This document shows positions 41,413 through 53,259 of a stretch of DNA of 64,000 nucleotides, one piece after another. Both the position numbers and the translations under genes were made by a program. Numbering within the stretch: position 1 is the first letter of the stretch; each line of letters begins with the position of its first letter. The stretch comes from Avena insularis (Eukaryota > Streptophyta > Magnoliopsida > Poales > Poaceae). The stretch spans positions 668,430,802 to 668,494,801 of the forward strand of contig CM042690.1 in the NCBI GenBank assembly GCA_023614405.1, in the 5' to 3' direction. The notes under the pieces are model-generated. The model did not search any database, was not told the DNA's origin, and saw only the letters and a program-made list of their open reading frames with translations.

Positions 41413-43495
41413 CTTGACGTCTCCCTCTATAAGAAGGAACAGGATGCCGTCCATGGAATAAGTCGTCGAGCGGTCATGTCACGTTTAATCAAGTCTGAAA
41501 ACCCTACTACTGCTACTACTACGCCACAACACATGCGTCATCGAGTGCACGGTCGTCGACGGACAGGTGCAGTTTATTGCCACTTGATTTTAATAAGACA
41601 CATCCCATTTTTTACGCAATGGCTCTCAATCTCACTTCCAACTAGGGCCCACCGTAAGAAGCTTGGACGCGCTAGCCGGAGGCCGAACATCTGAGCTCAA
41701 CGAGACCTAACATCTCCGGTTCATGGAGTCACTCGCAGCCATCAACACATCCCTTTACCGAATCTATCACAACCCCACAAATCTCATCGTACAGCCACCT
41801 ACCTTCCCCTCTACATTTCCACTTTTAACTATCACCAATTTTAGGGCCGTGTCAAACTTCGTACATAGAAATTGTGTGTGCACCCTTTGTATGCGGCTCA
41901 ATACAGAACCGCCATGCATGGCCCGGGAAAAAATGTGACGCATCAGGCAGTGCGTGTGCAGTGGCGGTGCAATGATAAGTTGCCACAGGTTGCAGCAAAC
42001 GAACGTGCCTTGCTTCTATCCACCTTAACTATAGATCCCCTCTCCACACACCCACTCCCATTCTCGCTCACTGTCCCCACGCAACCCTCTCCAATGTCCC
42101 ACCAGCATCCGCAAACTCCCCGAGAATACCCCGTCCGCGCCGATGATGGCCGAGGAGGATAAGGTGGCCATCGTCGCCTCCGTGGCCGCTGGCGAGGAGG
42201 CCCCCGTCTCCTCGCCAGTCCTCCTCGACGTGTTGAAAGCAGCCGCTGTCCCTGTCCAGGCCCTAGTGGAGGCATTGATGGCAGCCGCTGTTCCCATCTA
42301 GGCCCTCGTCCCAGCTACCGATGGAGCCACCGAAGAGGAGGCCCCCGCTGATCACAAGCAGATCACGCACTTCTTGGGCACCTACGATCCAGATAAGTAC
42401 ATCGCTCCGCTGAACCCCTACGACACCAGCATCGACGACCTATGGTCGGAGGTAACTTGGGTTTGCTCCCCTCCCCTGGTTCTTCTACCATTTGTTAGAA
42501 ATAATGGGCTAATCTATTTAAAATTTAGCTGGTATTGTCATGTTTAATATTCTGGAATAAATCATGGAAATTGTGCCTAATTATCCAACACCGTTCCCAT
42601 CGTTGGATGCTAGATCTTGGTTTATTAGGATTCGCTTGTTCGCATTTCGATTGCTCGATCTTCTTACACCATCTACTCCCCCATTTTCCCTTTCTTCCAA
42701 TAGGTTTCGCAGCGTCTGCAGCGATGATGAGTCCATTCACACCAAGGCTCGTCGGTCTTTGAGGAGGCTGGTCGAAAGTCTGACGACTTCCTCGGGGCCC
42801 CTACTACAGCTTGCCCCTTCCGTAAGGGGCGCCACTGCTTGATCGCTGACGCCCGCGGCACCGCCTTTGAACACCTTACTGAAGCATGCAGAGGCCACGG
42901 GCTCCGGCATCCACAAAAGCGGCAAGCCCGAGCCCGCGAACATCAACGCCTACATCGCTGAACACCGGGCTCTCTGCATTCACCTACGAAACCTCCAGTG
43001 GGTGGCCATCAAAGAGGGTCGCATGCCTCCAATCAGGCCCAAGGCCCCCAAGTCCAAGAAACTGGGCAGCAAGAAGTGGCGGAAGCACCAGAGGGAGATG
43101 GCGGAGGCGCGGGCGCTTGTAGGATCTGCCTGCAGCTGTGGCGGCTGCCCCTGCTGCTAAGCAGCTTCTTTCTAGCTATATCCTATTTTTGGATGAATGC
43201 ATCGAACCTCGTTAAGAAACCTACTTTCTATCGCTATATCCTATTTAGCTGTGCATAGCTATATCTACATTTGTTTTGTTTTCTGAATGAATGTATTCTG
43301 CCTGGTGTGATTTGCTGCTCTAGATTTGCTACCTGATCGGAGGAAAAAAGAGGTCCAAAAGGGAACGAAATATCAAAGTGAGAATCTTCTCTAGATTTGC
43401 TACCAATTTGGGCAAAATGAAACATATATGTTTAGCGAGAGAGGAAAAGGGCACTCTTTCAAACTGCTAGTTAAGAAGCTACCATCTTGACAAGC
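41413..43495. repeat. Segmental tandem duplication, right unit
   Basis: This second unit, about 2.08 kb, is collinear with 39505-41405. It carries the extra stretch at about 41640-41835 (either inserted here or deleted from the left copy). Both units end with the same downstream words (gagaatcttctctaga, ggaaaagggNactctttcaaactgc). Confidence 0.8.
42143..43160 (+). pseudogene. Unknown two-exon gene, right copy, disabled differently
   Basis: Start at tandem ATGs (42143-42148). Exon 1 reads MMAEEDKVAIVASVAAGEEA, then ATC-TAG at about 42296-42301 stops it where the left copy has CAG, and the frame resumes with ADHKQITHFLGTYDPDKY and LNPYDTSIDDLWSE before a donor GTAACT at 42452. The acceptor AG is at 42702-42703. 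Early exon 2 carries deletions relative to the left copy (gtttcgcagcgtctgc), but the C-terminal frame is intact from 42867 to TAA at 43158-43160: HAEATGSGIHKSGKPEPANI, YIAEHRALCIHLRNLQWVA, KLGSKKWRKHQREMAEAR, and a Cys-rich end CSCGGCPCC. No known domain. Function unknown; the basic, lysine-rich C-terminal part might bind nucleic acid, but this is a guess. Confidence 0.55.
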
Positions 43496-43625
43496 TACAA
43501 GACACATACATAAACATAACACAACGAGGGTTAAATTTATTTTACTAGTATCACTTGATGCGCTAGACATCTTGGCAAGCTAACTGAGTTCCACAAAACA
43601 GAAACATAACACTGACAAGTAAAAT
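43496..43625. other. Short spacer
   Basis: No feature; probably the 3' UTR side of the exonuclease gene on the minus strand. Confidence 0.4.
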
Positions 43626-45003
43626 TTAATTCACTCCTCATCAGACCACTTGAGGCGCTTGCCGTCGTTCCTAGGCGACGAACTACGACCATTCCAGGTA
43701 CTCCACATCTGACGAACTGCTTTGTCCCAATTGGCATCTAACTTGGCTTTCCTATCTTCAGCGTCCCGCAACACAATTAGCGGTGCATCACAGGCCTGAT
43801 TGTTGCCGCTAGAAGATGCCGCCTCTCTGTTTGCCGCTTCAGCTGCAGCCTCTCTGTCACCGCTTCTTGATTAAGCTCTCTTTAGCTCGCTTCTCTGTCA
43901 GCTACTTGAGATGCAGCCAATTTCTTTGCATATTCAACTTCAAACTCAACTATTCCGCATTTTCTACAAAGGGCTCCCCTAAGCTCGTCTTCCCTCTTGT
44001 AAATAGGGCAAAACACGAGGTAACATAGAAAAAATGGATCTTCTTGTACAGCTGGTAGGTCATGTAAGCATCTATGGTTGCATACTTCAGGTTTATATCA
44101 GACAACGGCCACTCGTCCCAGAAATCGTGCCTATCTGTAGGGAAATCTTCCTTTATTTTGTCGTACGATTCATCGAGGATTCTAGTTGCGAGTGATGCCA
44201 TTCCATCCTTCTTCGAGCCCCCTAGGATCTTGACAAGACGCTAAATATCGATCCAGTTGTGCACAGGAATTATAATTTCCTCTTGATACAATTTTGAAAA
44301 ATCAGTTGTTGTGTCGATAGTGCAGAAAACAATTCCCTTTTTTACAAGGAACTGGCGCAACGCCGGACATTTCCTGTCAGTCCTGAAAGTATGTAGTTTG
44401 TCATCACCAAAATCTGTAACTACAAATATTTTGTCAATGCAAGATCATCATCTCAATATAATTTTGAAAAGTTTAGTAAATGCAAGATCAAGACTCTCAA
44501 CATTCTATTGTCATAATTTATTAGGTTTTGCTATTTCTCAGTCGACTGAACGAGTTGCACATTTCTTTTAACTACGGTTGCACTTTTCTTAGGTGATTGA
44601 GACTAAAGAAAATCTTAGTCGATTGAGACATAGGAAAACCCTAATTTATTTGTTCCTTAGTAAAATCCAGTAGTTGCAAGATGAGAAAGTGGATAAAGAA
44701 CAAGAGGAGAAAACCCTAAAAGCGGTTAACTATAGAGAGCAGATCAACAAACCGGGAGAGGTGGTAGACGAGGACGTGTTTCCGCATGGCAAGTTGAACG
44801 ACAACGACTTCACTCCCTTCATTTGGGTGCTCCAGGGTGTACTCGAGGTCCAATCCCACAAATTTGTCCTCGTCTATCCCAAGCCAACCCTCGTACATCC
44901 TCAGGGCACGCACCACTGTCTCCTCCTCGTTGGTGTAGACAATGTCTATCTTCTTGTTGTCATGGGTAGTGAAGCTTGTCTCTAGAGTGCGTAGATCTTC
45001 CAT
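43626..45003 (-). pseudogene. 3'-5' exonuclease (DEDDy, Werner/RNase D-like), one stop codon between Exo II and Exo III
   Basis: The start is ATG at 45003 (MEDLRTLETSF). Exon 1 contains FVGLDLEYT, the Exo I motif with its D-x-E pair, then EVVVVQLAMR and VLVYHLSR. After an intron (about 44410-44755) the reading continues DFGDDKLHTFRTDRKCP, RQFLVKKGIVFCTIDTT and HNWIDI (Exo II), where TAG at 44239-44241 stands in place of a sense codon. Then RLVKILGGSKKDGMASL and YATIDAYMTYQLYKK give the Exo III Y-x3-D motif. A C-terminal region ends KRLKWSDEE at 43626, with a further stop and frame change near 43880-43850. All catalytic motifs are visible, so loss of function is recent. Intact relatives trim 3' ends of DNA or RNA. 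Exact splice sites are uncertain. Confidence 0.7.
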
Positions 45004-46074
45004 GGCGGCAAGGAGAAGACGGGAAGAAGATAGTAGATGACAGGAAGAAGATAGTAGATGACAGGAAGAAGAAGAGTGGTTTCTGCGAGGCAGGGGAATG
45101 GTGGAACCGTCAATGCGATTTTATGGTAGGGGTTAATGATTGGGACGGAAGTCCAAGGAGAGACGCGTGGCGGTGGCCGTTCCAACTTCTGAGTAAGCAA
45201 AAAATAATTATAATGCCGATACATGGGCCCTGTTTTGTTACGTCAATACACTGGGTAGGGGGTGTTGTCCTATCTACTGTGCCAATGCTGCAAGCCTACG
45301 TGACAGCCACCCCGCCTAAGCGACGGGAGCGACATAACGGCGAACTGACAGGGGGGCCCAACTTGATGCCCGTTAGCCTGATTTTTTGTATTGAAACGTA
45401 AAGTTGAATTCGTGCCGAAAAAGACCCTCTAAGTATTTGGCACACCAACTGTAGTCATCCCGGCTGATTTCAGGGAACTTGGGTACCGCGTTGCCTGTAC
45501 ACCCCAACTTTCGGGCCGCAAAATGATATTCTCCCCACCTCCACCCCATGTCGATCTCGTTCCCCTCCACCTGAGCTCCCGCCCATCTCAGCCCCTCCTC
45601 CGTGTTCCCCAGAAACATGCGCCACCCCTCCGCTCTCGAGCTCTCCCTCTCACCTCCGCTCCATCCGCCCCCTACACTCATGAGGCCACCGCCTCCTGTC
45701 TAGCTCCCTCATCCAGCGTCAGCCACCTCTGCTTCCCCATCTCGAACCTGCCCAGTACCGATTCAACATCGCCCCGACCTCGCGCACCCGTCCATCGCCA
45801 CGCTTTGCCGGTGGTGAGGAAGATAAGGATGAGGTGAGCGCGTGGGATGGTGGGGTGAGAGAGATGGGGTGGCGTGGGTAGAGATGCTCATATGTGGGAC
45901 TACACGAATATGTCGCATCATCCTCACCACTTTGACTAAAAAAACAGGAACAAATGCCGGAAAAAAGAATTGAAAAGGAGAAGGCCCCTCCACTCTCGAT
46001 CTCACCCTCTCACCTCCGCTTCCTCCGCCCCATCCACTCACAAGGCCACTGCCTCCCGTCCAGCTCCCGCATCC
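45004..46074. other. Upstream region of exonuclease gene; internal 90-bp duplicated block
   Basis: Next to the start are tandem copies of agatagtagatgacaggaag (45026-45066). Further right, a pyrimidine-rich block at about 45628-45720 (ctctccctctcacctccgct, gaggccaccgcctcc) recurs at about 45985-46074 with differences. No gene recognised; open frames here are compositional. Confidence 0.45.
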
Positions 46075-48142
46075 TGAAGGGGATCCGCGACAGAAAACAA
46101 AAAAATTCCTACGTTGGAACCCCAAAACTGCCTAGGATCTATCTATGTAGTAATGCGGTAATGGCCAATGCGTAGAGAATACATACCTTGTAGACCATAC
46201 ATGGTTAATGTTCCGAGGGAAACGTGGTTGATGTAGTCATACTCGTAGACGACCTCAAGGCCGCGAAGCTCCTCACGGGTCACCCCTTGCTCCTTCTTCA
46301 TCGTACAGCAGCTCCGGCTCACGACATTTAAGTGCCCCAAGTGTTGCGTCTCGTGTCTTCGTACACATCCGGTGCATGATGAGACCTCCGGCTCTCCGAT
46401 CTCGCCGGGAGTGCGGAAGTTGATATCCGTCTAGGAATCCCTGCAACACAACGGCGTACTGCAGGTGTGCCTTGTTCACACAGCCCAAACTTGGGGCCAT
46501 GGTCACAAGGGCTAGAGAGAGAGGGAAGGAGGAAGTCAACCAAAGGACTTCTCCAAATATTGGTGTGTTTCATCCCACACATGGGAACCCCTTTATATAG
46601 TCGGAGGGGGTGTGCCCTCCCCATTAGGTTAGCCATGTGGGATTATTAGTAATCAGGAAATAAAGGGGAAAACGTCCTAGCCGAATGGGCTAGGTGGAAC
46701 CAGCCCAAAAGGCAGCCAACCGCCCACAGCAGCAGCGAGCAGTAGATAGCAGCAAATCGATGGCCCGGTGGGCCTTTGGCGCAGCCCACCTCGTGCCTAG
46801 CTGCTCCCGTGGTGGCGGCCTGGCGAGGCAACCCCGGGTGGGGCGGCTCTGCCTCCCGGCGGCCCAGCACGCCTGCTTTCGTCCGCTTCTGAGTGAGCCC
46901 CAAGATGGGCAGGCCGGGTTGAGCGATGGCGGCCAGCGGTTGTGGCTCGACCTGATGGCACTTCATCTGCTCGCTCACAACAGCCAGCCGCGTGCCCGCA
47001 ATGACTATTATCTGCCGCCCACGTGGGCTTTAGCTGTTTTCCCTTTCTGTTTTTCTGCAGCTTTTCCTTCTAGGCTATTTCCCTTCGGGGATTTGGCCTA
47101 ATATGAAAGTTGCTTTATAAATCTTAATATAAATATTATTTAGAATATATTAATTCACAATTAACATATAATAAATATATATTCAAATTCCCATTTATCC
47201 GAAAACACTTTTCTGGTCTTTTCCTTTATTCTTTCTCCGAACAACTTCGCATCTCTCTGCGGAACATTTTTGGCTTTCTCTTTCTCTTTTGTGATTCCGT
47301 CTTATGAATGATCGCACTCATCATACCCTTAATTGTATCCTCTCACGGCTCAGGAATTCTCTAGACATGATCTGTATCAATGATCAACAGAGGGACCAGG
47401 GATATCCATGTGACCCCTATGCATTCCTGATGACAATGTTGTTTGAACCACTAAATGTAGCATCCAATTCCTTTTGTTTCTCGATACAACTTATCCGAGA
47501 TCTGATCATTGGTATCACATACCTTGTTCAATCTCGTTCACAACAAGTTATGTTTTCTTGTTACCGTGATATTACATCCCCGTGACCGAGTCACATGTTA
47601 CAACATTTATGGATGTAATCTCACCAAGCCGGCCGTATGTATCTTTACCCGTCATGTGGGTGAACAAATCCTGTTCTTGCAGTCACATGTCATCTACTGT
47701 TCCTTCGGAATACCCAACGTACACCTTTATGGCCACTGTATTACCAGATGACGGTTGATGCAGTCTAAGCAGCCTCGGGAAACAATAAGTAATATGAGCT
47801 CACGGTCTAAGGAAAATGAGTCTAGGTATAGCTGTTGGAACAATGAACTTATATGACTTGATCGTGTTGCAATCCTTCGAGGAATGTCCAATCACATCAT
47901 TCTCCAATGATATGATCCCGTTGTCAATTGGCATAAATGCACATGATCTTGAACCAAGATCATCCTCATGACCAACGAACTAGTATGAATAGAGGCTACT
48001 AGGGACTTTGTTGTTTCATGCCACACCTGTACCAATGTTTCTACTTGGCACAATTATAGCACAATATGAAACTATTATAAACTAACTGAGATATGACAAT
48101 AAAAACCTATTTATTATTTTCCTCTAGGGCATATCTCCTTCA
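46075..48142 (-). repeat. 3' LTR of the 46-52 kb element
   Basis: 2068 bp, ends TGAAGG/CCTTCA. The first 540 bp match the truncated 5' LTR at 52349-52886 with scattered substitutions. A TATA-like tatatag lies near 46596 on both strands' context (ctttatatagtcgg). GC-rich from 46690 to 47040 and AT-rich afterwards. The 5 bases to the left are CATCC. Confidence 0.8.
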
Positions 48143-51100
48143 GTCTCCCACTTACATTAGAGTACAAATAACCTAGCTCGCATTTTACTCATATAAACCA
48201 TATACCATATGTGTTTACAGATCATGCATGCTCATGGGAAACGTCATGTCCATGTTCTGTTTTACCAGATCATTATGTCTTTTGCAAATCGTTAATGTCT
48301 TCCTATTTTTGACATTCACACCATTATCGTATAATGGATCGAAGTATTTGTTTGGCGACAAAGTGAGACTTTATTTCTAGTGTTTATAATGACGATTGTT
48401 TTCACTGTTGTCATCTAAACTTCGAAACACATTTTGCTATCCTTTGTGTATATACTGTAGTCATGGCAGCAGAACGAGGCCGGATTCCAAGAGCTTACAG
48501 TGACTTTAGATCAACCTCGAGGGCTTTCTCATTGGCACTGGGGCCTGGGACACATCATTCTACGTTAAAAGCGAACTAGCCCCGCCATAAAATTATACAT
48601 CACATCAGATGGAGCTTTTATACTTCTATATCTATGTAGATCCTAGTGCATGAAATGCAACTATGCCACTTACTTTGCTTCTTGCCATTTAAGTACAAAC
48701 TTAATTCTGGTTCAGTGATCAACTCAGGAATCACTTAAAGACATGTTCTTACAGTTAAGACTTTGTCCTATCAACCAGAACTTCGGGTCTCATTACGTCA
48801 AGTATACAACATGGTTATGTGGAAGAACATATGACCGAGGCATAGAAGATGCAACACATCTCTTTCTTTCAACCATAGTTGCAATACTAACTCAATGCTT
48901 CATGTAGTAAGAACTACTTTCTTACCTTGTTCCATTCTAAGCTACTTCATAATCTTGCTTAGGACATTATGAACATCTTTCAGAGTCAAGTCGAGGAAGC
49001 ATTCGACATTTAGTGTTTATTAAACTGATAGATCTTATTGTTTAATAACTTCAACTTCATCCTTATTTATCTAACTTAAATATTATTACCACCAATCACA
49101 TCATTCATATATGTCATCCACATATCACAGAATGATTTCATGCTCCCACTCAAATATGACATTCATGTTTGAGATCTAGGGATTTCACTTAGCTCCCACT
49201 CAAAATATGTCAGCTACATATTATGAATTAGCCAAGCTGATTTCCTCCCACTCAAATCTAGGTCCTCTCGATAATTTTGGACATTCCAAAAATCTTTGAT
49301 CATCATCAATTTGAGAATTCTAATTACGAGACTTCAATATCCATATATATTTCTCGCACTTAGGTCCATCACGCTTCTTTGTATTTCGTAAGTATGTCTT
49401 GTTCAAAACACGACAAGTGAATCAACAATATAATTCCACAAACTTGTTAGAATATATAGTTGAATTCTTACTTTCTTTAGTAAAAGTATTCACTAAGACT
49501 TTATGATCATTATCATTGGTTTCTCCTCTATTTGTAGAGTTTTGGATTCATGAAACAGATTCCACTACACCACTCAACAATCCGGAGGTAAGATCAAATA
49601 CCTTATTTTGATCTTTTACTTTCTTCCACCTGTATCTTCATCAAGACACATCAACTTTGGATAACAATAGGTTTTCCCCTTTTGTGGAAGATGCATTCAT
49701 AGCTTCCTAAGAATGCTCTACAAAGACTTGTTTATTCGCCATGATTTCGACTTGTCGAAATCTCCAGAAACTCGAACTTGCCATAACACTTATGGTGTTG
49801 TTTCCATGAATCTTTTGGCTGTTCTTTTGTATTTCAAATGAGTGTTTGCTTATTTTGATCTTTAACTCTAAACGACAACTATAACCCTGATAAGAGATAA
49901 TATTATACCATATGTATATAATACATAATGATTATGATGTTTAGACATTTCAACACAATTTGAATTCATCCAATTATCATAATTTGTGAAACCTCTTTCA
50001 CAAGTCCCTTTTATGCTAAACTTAACTTGAATACTTTAGTCGTGTCGATCAAATCGAAGAGAATTGTGAATTCAATATCCTCTTTGTTGTGAACTCATTT
50101 GAAAAATTCAAATCGTTTCAAACTCATGTTTCATTAAGTAAATACGCTTATTCACTTAAGTCCACAATGAATGATTTCCACTACTTGTTGAAAATACGAT
50201 ACATCACTATGTATAAGATTCAACATTCCTTTGCATATAACCATTTTACCAGAATGCGGAGTTTTAGTTATTCTTCCTAAGAGGCATGGTTTTGCAAAGT
50301 CTCTAGATCAAGCATCTAGGACCCCGATCTTCATTTACAATGAAGAACATGCAATAACCAAAATGACTTAAACTATAGTGTCATTTCATTATTAAACTTT
50401 GGATATGTTTTAGCATTCTAATCCTTTATAAATGTTTAAACCATTATCACTAACATAGTGATGAGAATAACTTATTTATAATCGTAATGTGACCATAATG
50501 GTATTGTTCATAAGAATAGTACAAAATGGCTTGTAACTTGTTCATATGAATAATCATCTCGCCAAAAGCAAGACACACAAACAAGGATTACAAATTTATA
50601 TTCAAGTCCACTAATACAAATGATAAACTTTGAGGAAAAAGGTGATGTCGGCCATCAACTATTTTGCTTGCCGTCATCAAGTCACGTTGCCTCAAAACCA
50701 GCAATTCTCAAGCAGATCCTCCTGTTTTCACAAAACGGTACAAGTATCAAATACTTTGCAAACTACAATGAGTTTTGCAAGAACCACATTTATAATTTGT
50801 ATATCTTACATATACCTTTTCATCCATGACCTCCATTTGCAATCAAGCCCTTCCAAGAGTTCTCAACTCTAATGCAAGATCGCTAAGTGTTTTTCCAAAC
50901 ATTCTCTTTTCATCCATGATGGAGGAAAACCCATCCAATGGCTCATACTCTATGTGCCTTATTTTGTAGAATACAAAATGTAGCCCAACTCTCCATCGAG
51001 TGGAGAATGGCTTATTGGATGATTATGGGGAAAACACAAACATTCCGGAGTCACCGAATTATCTCCTAATGGTTATTGTATCAAGAAGAGAAGATCACCT

Positions 51101-52334
51101 TTTACGAGGATATCCCTCAAGCATGGGTATTAATCTATGAAGTTGGACCCTTTTGCTAAGTTTCGAATTAAGCAATATATTCCCATGGTCGCAAAGGACC
51201 TCAATGGGATAGGCCAAGATCTACTAAGATATTTGCAAACAGACATCTAGACTAAGTTTATAATAAGAGATCAATTTATAATTGGTCTCCACTAAAATTG
51301 TCATCCCCTGGACGATTTTAGTGATCGCATGATCCCTATCCTCTGCACCTCCCTCGATCAACACGGCCATCAGTGCATTATCAAAGGTAGACATTCAATA
51401 ATGCCAATCACATCATCCATGTGACTCATGGTCGATCTTTCAATCTCTTGTGTTCCGAGGCCATGTCTCTGTAACATGCTAGGCTCGCCAAATCTAACTT
51501 GTGTGTATTCGCTATGCAACATGGCTTACACCCACTGTATGCGAACGTAGATATGTCTGACCCCTACTCACCGCAGGGTGCCTCATACCGAAGAACTTTG
51601 TTGGTGGTGCACACACAAGGGGAACACGGAATATTGGATTTAAATAGGGATTATCTTATTTGCTACCGTTGAGTATCTCAATACTAGCACACAATAAGAT
51701 GTAAAACAGGTATCAACATCATATGTATAATTTGATATGATATGGTATTTCTTGCGCCTTGATATCCATCGAGCGCTTCGGCATGATCTCCATCTTGCCC
51801 TTGGTTTGATGCCAAGTCCATGACGCCTCCACTAGGTCGTTCATCAGAACGATGACTATTACTATACTACTTAGTAACAGAAAAATAAACTACTTTACCT
51901 TCATAACGACCATTGCCATATCATAATCACATGCCCCCCCTGCAAAATAAAGTTAGACGCCTCTACTTTATCCATTGCAAGTTTTACGTTGTTGTTAGGG
52001 CTTTCGCAATAGAACCATTTCTAAACTACGACCTTTCCAACCACAACATGGATCCGACAATTGTCTCTATTACACCCCTTTCGGGGCCCTCCGTTGTAAA
52101 TGCTATATCAACTATCGAATGAGAGATAGACACCCGCTAGCCACTTATATGATACAAGCCGTATGTTGAGCGTGGAACCAGTCTCGCGTACGAATACGCG
52201 TAAGGTCGGTCCGGGCCGCTTCATCAAACAATACCGCGATATAAACAAGTATACGTTAGAGGGTAACAACTAAGGGATCAATGCCCGTACAATACTTGTG
52301 CGTACTGGCCGTACAACACTCCTACGCATAGATC
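48143..52334 (-). other. Degenerate or non-coding interior of the 46-52 kb element
   Basis: About 4.2 kb between the purine tract and the primer site. AT-rich throughout, with no recognisable gag, protease, integrase or RT motif that I can read. Repeated tcccactcaaatatg-like words occur near 49145-49250. Confidence 0.6.
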
Positions 52335-52347
52335 GGCTCTGATACCA
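52335..52347 (-). other. Primer-binding site (initiator tRNA-Met) of the 46-52 kb element
   Basis: The complement reads TGGTATCAGAGCC, one base from the 5' LTR end at 52349. It fixes the element orientation as minus. Confidence 0.8.
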
Positions 52348-52348
52348 T

Positions 52349-52886
52349 TGAAGGGGATCCGCGGCAGAAAACAAAAAAAATCCTATGTTGGAACCCCAAA
52401 ACTGCCTAGGATCTATCTATGTAGTAATGCGGTAACGGCCAATGCATAGAGAATACATACCATTGTAGACCGTACGCGGTTAACGTTCCGAGGGAAACAT
52501 GGTTGATGTAGTCGTAGTCGTAGCGGACCTCAAGGTCACGAAGCTCCTCACATGTCACCCCTTGCTCCTTCTTCATCGTGCAGCAACTCCGACTCATGAC
52601 ATTTAAGCGCACCAAGTGTTGCGCCTCGTGTCTTCGTACACATCCGGTGCACGATGAGACCTCCGGCTCCCCGATCCCACCGGGAGTGCGGAAGTTGATA
52701 TCCAGCTAGGAATCCCTGCAGCGCAACAACGTACTGTAGGTGTGCCTTGTTCGCACATCCCAAACTTGGGGCCATGGTCACAAGGGCTAAAGAGAGAGAG
52801 GGAAGGAGGAAGTCGACCAAAGGACTTCTCCAAATATTGGTGTGTTTCATCACACCCATGGGCACCCCTTTATATAGTCGGAGGGG
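52349..52886 (-). repeat. Truncated 5' LTR of the 46-52 kb element
   Basis: Homologous to 46075-46610. The match stops abruptly where TGATGACCCACAAG begins. Confidence 0.8.
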
Positions 52887-53259
52887 TGATGACCCACAAG
52901 TATAGGGGGTGTATCGCAGTATTTTTGATAAGTAAGAGTGTCGAACCCAACGAGGAGCAGAAGGTGCTGGATAGTGGTATGGATCAGGAATTCTTTGTAA
53001 ATACTTAGCAAACGGATTTTTAGGGGTTTTCGATAAAGCAAGTAAACGAAGTACGAGTAAACAAAAGACAGTAGGAATAAATGCAGCAAGTGGCCCAATC
53101 CTTTATGCAGCAAAGGATAAGCCGGTTGTATTACTTAAGATGACCAAACGTTCTCGAGGAAACATGGGAAGACTGTCAAGTGCTTTCGCTTCATATAGTT
53201 GATTAATCTTCTTTATATTGCTAAGTGTTGTGTGGGTGAACCTGTGCTAATGTACCGCC
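52887..53259. mobile_element. Fragment of a second LTR retrotransposon
   Basis: It starts TGATGACCCACAAGTATAGG, which resembles the 5' end of a common Triticeae LTR, exactly where the LTR of the previous element stops. After 373 bp it is interrupted by the chromovirus LTR at 53260. The remainder would lie to the right of the window. Confidence 0.5.

Larger units (their letters stand above)
46075..52886 (-). mobile_element. LTR retrotransposon with 2.07-kb LTRs, no intact ORF, 5' LTR truncated
   Basis: The 3' LTR is at 46075-48142 (TGAAGG...CCTTCA). It is followed on the plus strand by gtctcccactt, i.e. a purine tract aagtgggagac just before the 3' LTR on the minus strand. The primer site complement ggctctgatacca lies at 52335-52347, and the 5' LTR starts at 52349 but is cut at 52886. 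The LTR start tgaaggagatatgccctaga is a pattern I associate with abundant Angela/BARE-like copia elements of Triticeae; this family assignment is from memory. The 4.2-kb interior is AT-rich and has no frame longer than about 80 codons, so it is heavily degraded or non-coding. Confidence 0.75.
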
